Positions 50,601 to 59,600 of a stretch of 64,000 nucleotides of DNA are shown one piece after another. Made by a program: the position numbers and the translations under genes. The stretch comes from Trichobilharzia regenti (Eukaryota; Platyhelminthes; Trematoda; Strigeidida; Schistosomatidae): NCBI GenBank assembly GCA_944472135.2, contig OX235266.1, forward strand, positions 15,727,925 to 15,791,924, read 5' to 3'. Every line of letters begins with the position of its first letter. Position 1 is the first letter of the stretch. The notes under the pieces were generated by a model. It saw nothing but the letters and a program-made list of their open reading frames with translations, did not search any database and was not told where the DNA came from.

Positions 50601-53600
50601 ATGTAAGTTCTCTATTTTTTCATTTAATGGTGTTTTAATAACAATAATAATAATAGTAATAATAATAATTTTGCTTTATTTCAGAAATAGTACTAGTCGT
50701 ACAGTGTGGACTTTTCAGCACATATCTTCAATATTGCATCTAATTTTATTAAACATTTAAAAGGAGTATTTCAAAAAATAAATAGAAAGACTACAACAAC
50801 GAAAAAACAAAAAAATAACAAAAAAATGCGAAAGAAAACCAAGAAGTAGAATGGAAAATAAACAACAATAATAAAATAAGATCTCAGTATTGGGTAGTGG
50901 AAGCTATGATATGTGTATGCGTGGTGAACAGTAACAGCTATAATCATCCAAGAAGTTATGAAATGTTCTTAAGAATGTTTATAGCCAACATGATCAGTTA
51001 GCTTGATTGAACAACACCAAACAATCATAAAATAAACGTGTCAGGTATTTTTTTTGATTGTCAGGTCTAATGCGGTGTTTGTAGTGGTAGTGTGAGTAAT
51101 CATGCATAATACAAAAAATTTTAGGATGGTGATAACGGCGTTCACAACCGAGATTGTCAGTTTAATATTGCCGAACAATAAAGAAACAATCACAAAACTA
51201 ATAATACATGATGGTTAATGACGGGATAATTTTGTAATACTCATAGTGATGATATAGTCGGAACCAGCAGATACACAAAAGAGGGAATAGAGTAAAGTAC
51301 AAAAACAGTAAGCCAATATTAATAATTTAGGTAGCTAAGTATGTTGAAGAAGGTGTTCACTACAGAATACAAATAAGAGAAAAATAAAAAGAGCCAAAAT
51401 GATGCTATTAACAACAAAGCAAGTCATAGGTTTCGCTCTTAACATTGTCTCTGTCACTTAGAACACAGACCAAATATGGTATCGTTGAATTCCTTTACTT
51501 GGCTGTACGAGCATATATTATTTTGTACTGATTTCTGGTTCTACCTGATGAGATGCAAGGAGAGAGTTGGGAATAGAGAGGGTGTTGGGGGTCGGAGAGT
51601 ATGGTTTTAGACCATTTTTCTTATGCATTCAGATGCCTTTCTACTAATGTAGTGACGAGCTGACTGAGTTTTACACCGCTAGTCCTACTAACTACCTTCT
51701 TCAACATCCTTCTCAGAATGATATAGTCGTTTTTCAGTAGCCCAGGAAAGACTAATGGGGAACAGTAAAGTAGAATAGGTAGGATACGAGAGTTGACAAA
51801 TTGTGAAAGCAGAGGTTGAGTAACTCCAGTTAGTCTGAGTTTCTTAATGTAGTAGGTTAGACGAAACACTTTCTTAGAAATCGTTTGGATATGAGATGAC
51901 CATCTAAGGTCGGAAGATAGAACTAGACCGAGGTATTTTGCATTAGATAGACTTAGTTTCAATTTTAGTCCCCTCAATGCCACAGACTTTATGAGTACTT
52001 ACTAGTGTTTGTAGATCTCGTTTATGCCTAAAGGAGAATTCAACACTGACATTGATACCATTTTTATTCTTATACTTTAAGTTTGAGAAGATAGCATTGT
52101 ACATAAGCTTCAGAGGTCAACTACTCATCGACAACATAGGCTGTCGTCGGGTTGTGCGGTATATTTACCGCGCATTGTTAGAGGTTAGAATTCATAGACC
52201 ATTGAATCGTTCCCAGTGATTCAATAGTCTTGAAGAGTCCCACACTGGGACGAAATAACTGTTCAGTAAATACTATCTGGTTTGCCAGGTAGATTTTCAG
52301 TTCACTTGTCTACACCTCAAAATGTGCATATCTAAGAGGATGTTGTAACAAGATTATAGTCTGTGATTATAGAATAGGCAAACTATTCAGGTTCTATATT
52401 TTTGGAGTCTTTTTGATGAAATGACCTCTCTATTTTGGCGCTTTTTTTGTGGCGGGGTAGTAAAATCATTTGTTGAGTATATATCCGTTATACGGGTCAC
52501 TTAATAGTAGGAAGAGGAGGTACTGACAGTCAGCCGCCCATTGGTTGTGCTGGGAAGAAGTTAAAGGTAGTCAGATCTAAATCTGTCATCAATTCATCCA
52601 TCATCAGGTCTTTGAATGTGATATAACTTAACTTAACTATTCTCAGTGGTCACAGATGCACATTCACTCCGTGTCATCTTTTAGTTCCATTAAGTCTTTA
52701 TGTTTCCCCATACTACTATATATATTTTTTTTCTCCCGCACATTTCAGCTCATTATAGTTTATATTCCCTGAAATTTGTTTTCCCTACCTTTGTGTGTGT
52801 GTGTGTGTGTGTTAGCGGAGTTATGGTAACTTGAAAGTGATGCGTGTTTCTGTGCGAAGTTCACTAAGTAGGGTAGGCCATAGATTCGAATTTCACTCCT
52901 CCTATCGAAGTGAGGTGTTTGAACACAACCAGTTAGAGAATCATTGGCTCTCAGCCAACTGTATGTAAATACAAGTAGGTTAGTAAGCAATATGTCTACT
53001 TCAATATTGGTTACAGGATTTCATCATGAACTGAAATCGGTCTAGAGAACCATTGGAAAACCTGCAGAGAGTACTGGACAGCCAGCTGTTTTGTTAGCCT
53101 AGTTTGGGTGACTCTTCAGCAATACGCACTCACCGCCAGGATTTGGAACCCTGGCAGAAGTTGGAATTCATGAGCTGGTCATTGGATCGTGTCCCAGTGG
53201 CTTCATGGTCACCTTGTTGTGACCAGAAGGTCCTGGGTTTGAACCCCTGTTGTGTGTACGTACTACTGAAGAATCCCAAACTAGGCCGACGAAACAGCTG
53301 GCTGTCCAGTACTGTGTGCTGGTTTTCCAATGGTTCTCTAACTGATGTCAGTCTGCTCATGATGAAATCCTTCAACCAATCAATCAAATCCCTACAGACC
53401 AATGCTTCAATATTCATTCTATTAAGTTTCATGCGAATATGTGTATTATTATAAACTCGATGACAATCTCTTATTCATTTATCCTTTTATTTTCTTACTA
53501 TAGATGACTTATATGAATTCTGATAATCAAACGTATTTAGTACATTATCGTGATGGAATTCTTGTCAACCGTTTACTAATATGTTTACGTGTATGTGTCT

Positions 53601-56600
53601 GTCATCTACCGACAACGACACCGTCATCAACAGCGGCAACACCGGCGAATCAGCAAACTCCTAATACCACTACTACACTACTACTACTACTACAACTGGT
53701 GATAAATCTACTGTAAATAATAGTATAAAGCCTATGTCAAATGCATCACAAACACCTCAATACGATAATCAGACTATTTTAACGGATTGCATTTTGGGTA
53801 TATTTCGATTTCTAGTGAATGTTTCACATAATGGTAAGTGAAGTTGGTTGGTTGTTTTTTTTTTGCTTTTTTACCTTACTTTCCTCATCTTTCTTGTTAA
53901 GAACTCTGTATCGGCGGCATTGATTGTGTTATAATAGATGGTGGTTGTAACTATCGATTGTGTTCCGGAAGGTTCAGTGGAATACGTGCTAAACTATCTG
54001 CTCCACGAAGCCAGTCTACACCTTCCTACGTGACTGGCTGGCTTAAACTACTAACTGTTGCGGATTTCATTGACTGATGAAGCTATGTTTTGGTTTGATC
54101 ACCACTGGCTCTTTTCCTGTCTGATCCCTATGTCAGCTAACATTGCTCGTCTATCGAGGAAGGCGATGGTTAGACAGGCATTCGTAACGCATGTCTTAAC
54201 CATCTCAGTCGATTTAACAGCACATCCTCGTCAATTGATTTCCCCTTCCGCCTACCTAGCACTCGACTGATGCCTAACCTCAATATTGCTCACCGTATTA
54301 TACCACCACCTGACACGGGAGATTGAACACAGACACCTATAATCAAAGACAGCTAGCTGGTCTTTTCATGTCTTCCTTTCTCAGTGGTCAGGTCTCACAG
54401 CCATAAAGGAGGACGTGTTGTAGGCTTTTATTTTATTGCGTTAGGAGGGGGTTATTGTGGTCTGAGGGTGAAGTTGTACTAACAGCTGACGGGGGGGTAA
54501 CAGTTTCCTATAGAGGATCAGCAAGCAGGTTCATCTGCTTTTCTGCTTTTGGGGAAAGATGGGTTAAGAAAATGTCGACCTGAAAAATTGTACCTCTCGA
54601 CTTTTTCTATAGCAATCTGTGGTCGACGATAAGGCACAATAAGGTACGATAAGGGGTACAACTTCAAAATACCAGGGAGTTTATATGTGTGTATTTTTGT
54701 TTTCGTGTGTATTGTTGTTAATACAACAATCTTAAGGTTAATATATCTCAGCTTTTCAGTTTAAAGTTTTCCTATCATGCATCCTTTAGATATATCTGTT
54801 TTCTGGTAGCTTCTTCATAGATTATGATAAATGTTCCACTTTACACTGCCTACTCATCATTACAGTATTTACAGATGGGTATATGAAAGCTGGTCTACCT
54901 GAATTTTCAATGTATTCAAACCATATTCATCAGTTGACAGATTCACGTCCGTTTTTCGTCTTTATTTTGTGGTGCTTACTTAGTGATTTACTGATCTGGG
55001 AACAACAAAAAAACGGCACCAATCACTATCAACGGGAAAAATTCGGAAGAGATTACTTCCTGGCTTCACATATCTAGACAGGCAGCACAAGTGGAGATGT
55101 CAAAGCCAGCCAGCCAGAATCGGAAAGACAAGATACATTCACCCTCATCAATCTGAAACCAGTTTGGAAATCTTCTATACCGACTCAGAGAGCATAAACA
55201 ACAAGATTTGGAAGACACTCAGTCACTTCTTCTATCCGGGTTAAAAAACTTGACTAGTGTGTCACGAAAAGCACTTCCAACAAGCTACTGCAGACTTTTA
55301 TTTACAGCTGGCTCCATACGGAAGATCAGCTGGTCAGCCAGCCGGCGGTCCAGAAAGAATAAGCAACAAGAAACTCTGGCGATGGAAAAAATCAATAGGC
55401 GAAAGCCGATTGCTCAACAAATATATGGGAGAAAATGGATATGGATTAATCGGGCATACGTTGAAGAGGCCATCGAGTGACATCGCGCACAATTCAGGCC
55501 ATCGCTGAAGTGGCATCCCAATTGAAAGCGACGAGTGGTTTGTCGGTGCGAGGGTGACATAGAGGAGATGAGAGATTATGGCCAGTTGTGGACTCAGTTG
55601 AAGAGGACAGCAGAAAATAGAACAAAATTGAGATGTGTTTTTGAAGCCTTATGTTCCACTCAGAAACCAAGGGATGAATAATAACAGTTAAGATCTTCAT
55701 GACTACGCAAGTGAGGCGAGATGGTAATTTTGTGATAAAAGGAGCCATTACCCCGTGTGTGTGTGTGTGTTACCGGTGGTTGTGGTCCAACGGTGATATG
55801 CTTGCCAACCACGATGTCACACATGGCTCGGGTTCAATTCCTTGCCGACATACTTCTAAACCTCGCGTTTACCGGGTAGAAAGGTTGGGCTCTACCGTAA
55901 GGCTGGTAACCCGCACGATGTAGAGAAAACACCGCCATTATTGAAACTTCAGGACCCAAGGTTGAAGTCCTATTATTATTTTTATCCTCATTAATAATCA
56001 TAATTTAGGTACATTATGGACACCATCTGATGTACCACACAAAGTCTCATAGCCTTTGAGACGGCTCGGATATTACTATTCGAACGCCTAGACTGAAACA
56101 GGTGGTTATCTGAAGGCGCAGCTCCTCCATCCGAGGCTTTGACTTGAAGTCTGATTTTGATATAAGGCAGTGGATCAGTGTCACAAACTACATTTCAATG
56201 ATTTCTGGTGACCGAAAACAGGTTCATGCATCACCCGATTCTCTTGGATTCTAGATTTGATGTACACCTTAGCTTTGGAATGAGAGTTGTCCAACACACA
56301 CACCCGCCTTTTGGTAGACCAGTATGTAAACCAGTCTGGCTTTGAGTACCAGATGTCCGCATTCACCTTTTCACTGAGTGGACACAGTGAATAAGAGCTA
56401 ATTCGATGATGCTATGGAGGCGCCTGGTCACATTTCGAGTATTTTGAGGGAAGACCAAAGTCTACCAAGCACTCACCCACCTTGAACATTGCCGGGTCGT
56501 TTTTGGGTACCCTACGTTCCATCTGGAGAACGCAAAGGATTAGGAGAGAAAAAACCTGTCAGGTGGGGTCTAGCGTTGAATTAAATTAACATTGATTTCC

Positions 56601-59600
56601 AGTAAACCTTTCAAAATAACTTTTTCACCTCTTCATCATTATTCCTTTTTGTTTCCGTTTCTTTTAGAATTTGCTAGTGAACGGTTAGGCGCTTGTACAG
56701 GCTTTCTAGAAACTATCTTCGATTGTCTACTCAAACTACCAGATCGTCTACCGGCAACAAAACGATTTGATGTACTTGTCCTCCTTCTTTGCCTATTGGT
56801 AAATATGTGTGAACATTGTCCTGAAAATCGTACTCGGATAGTCTATCTGGATATTACAAAGTCTTGTGTTAAAAAGTCGAATTCCTCACCAGCGCCCTCT
56901 CTGCCGCCGACATCATCTGCCTCGTCAGCATCAAATCAAAAGACTGTTGGTAAATACATTGATACATATGATGATGAAGAGGACGATGACGAAGGAGACG
57001 GAGAGGATGGGGAACAACGTCAGGTTGTTACTTCAACAGCTCTTGATGAATTAATACAGGTAAGTATAGAATGAGTCAAATAACCTTAAGCTATTGTTTC
57101 GTAGGTCAACACGTAAAGAGTAGACACTGGAATCAAACAGCCTTGAGCCAACCGATCAGATCTCTCAGCATCCATTTGTGTAAAGCTGAACGATCTGATT
57201 GGTTAGTTCAAGGTTGTTTGACTTTGGTGTCTATTCTTTACTGTTGCCCTTCGTAGCATTCCCAATGACCCTGAGGAGGCAGACAGTCTGTACCACCCCT
57301 TCACTACTACCTGAATGACTCAAATCAACAGTCAAAGAGTTTATCTACTGTGGTCAGATTGTGGTTTGTTATTATTATTGTTCCTTTGGGTTCCTAGTAG
57401 AACATAGGGCTTCAACTGCACGTCTCCACTTGCCACTTCTGTCTTCCTTCTGCTGTACTTTTCACCTCCATCCATGTTAGTTAGTCCACACTGTTTCAAC
57501 TCCTCTCTCTTCACACGATCTCCTCCATGTCACCCACCCTTGCACTGACGACCCACTCGCCGCTTCCCATTCTGTCGGGTTCCACTCGAGAAATGGCCTG
57601 ACGCGCGCGCGATGTCACCCAGCGGTGGCCTCCTCAGTGAGTGTCCATCTCCACTTTCTCCTGCATATTTGTTGGTTGGCGATTGGTTCTTGTTTGTTCC
57701 AGCCATAGTTTCTTGTTGGTCATTCTTTCCGGCCCGGCCATCTGATCTTCAGTATACAGCGAAGACAGTTGTTGGTTGAAAAAAGTTAACGTCTGCAACA
57801 GGCTGTTGGAAATATTCTTTATGACCCGCCCGCCAAATTTCTGATCCGTATAAGAGAACTGACTTGACGTATGTATTGAAAGTCCGAATTAGATTGTGGT
57901 TTGGCCACCCCTGACTCTTTTCTATTTCGAATCCTAAATTTTAGCCACTGACGATGTGAATAAAGTATATTTGATTGCATGGAGGATTTCATCATGTGCT
58001 GAAATCAGTTGGAGAACCACTGGAGAACAAGCTGGGGAGTACTGAATACCCAGCTGTTTCGTCAGCCTAGTTTGAGACTCTTCAGTACGCATCCTTGTAA
58101 CCAGAAGGTCCTAGGTTCGAACCCCAGTGGCCGCGTACTGCTGAAGAGTCCCAAACTAGGACGAAACAGTTGACTGTCCTGTACTCCCAGGTTTTCGAGT
58201 GGTTCTCTTACTGATGTCAGCTCATGATGAAGTCCTCCATGTAATCAAACAAAATCCCTACAAAACCAATACTTGAAAATTAATGTATATTAGTTGGTAT
58301 TTGTGATGATATTAATGATTAAGGGGGAATCTGAGTTTGTGACTGTGTGTGAAGAAGAGTAGATGGGATACTAAGAGAGAGTGAGAGCGCTTAATGCTCA
58401 TTCCTGTTTGCCTAAGATAACTTTATTATTGATTATTTAACAGAATGATCCAAAGATCTTACCACTAGTTCAATTCAAGTGTTCGAGCCCGTTTGAAATC
58501 ATATTCTCCCTAACAGTCTTATAGATGAATTTGAGCTAGACATTGCCAGTGCTTTTTGTCACGTTAAAATGAATTGTTTACATTCCTCAGCTATGGTGCT
58601 ACTCTAATTTTTACCCTAATGAAGCCTAATTAATTAACTAAAAAGTAATTCTGGCAGTTAGTCCTAACACCAGTATCAAATCACTACTGCTCCTATATCT
58701 AACCCGGACTTAGGACTTCATAAAACACCTCTCCAACAAGCTACTGCAAACTCTTATCAGATGACCAAAAAGCATTAGCAGCTAGGGAACCTCTGGCGAC
58801 GCTAAGGAGACTGTTGATTAGTACTGCAAAAGCCAGACATTGAAAGGGCTTCCGATTTGGAAACATCAAGTTAGTCATCCTAAGGTAGTGACGACATTGA
58901 AGCAGGAAATAAAAGCGTTATAAGCAATCGTGTAGTCAACCTTACATTGTCCATGTTCAATCCCCGGCTGATGCACTCTCCTTGTACCTCACCAGACCGA
59001 TAGTAGTAAGCTCAGTCAATGCAGAGAAAAGATTTGTCATAAGTCGTCTAACAAACTCCCTACCACTGTTAGGAAACACCGCCACTATATTTTACTGAAA
59101 ATTCAAAGCTTGTAGAGTTAATTCTGTGCTGCACCCGAATGGCAAAGAAATAATGATGTTTAAGACAGTTTTTTTAAGTGGCTCACTTCGTAAAAACACT
59201 TACCATAAGCACAAACTCCTCGCAGTGTATTTCTCTTTTCATTGTGCGTAAATGTGTTGTTACGCAATGCGCTGCGTGTAGACTGAGCCAATGATGACTC
59301 CAGGGTTTGTGTGTGTGTGTGTGTGTATTTGCATCAGTATTTATTATATTTATTTGAATAAAGTAAGAACAGCAGTGCTTTTGCAGAGTAAAGTGGTACC
59401 ATCATTGTTTATTTCGTTGCCTTCTCATCAGTTGCTAACACCCCCAAGTCATTATTAAATATATCTACAAAAACAATTTTTACATACTTGCATAGAGTTC
59501 ATTTTAAACAAAAATCAATCGATCAATATATGCATACAATAATAATAATATTAAACACTATTCCGAACAATAATAATCATACACAATGGAAACTTTCGAC

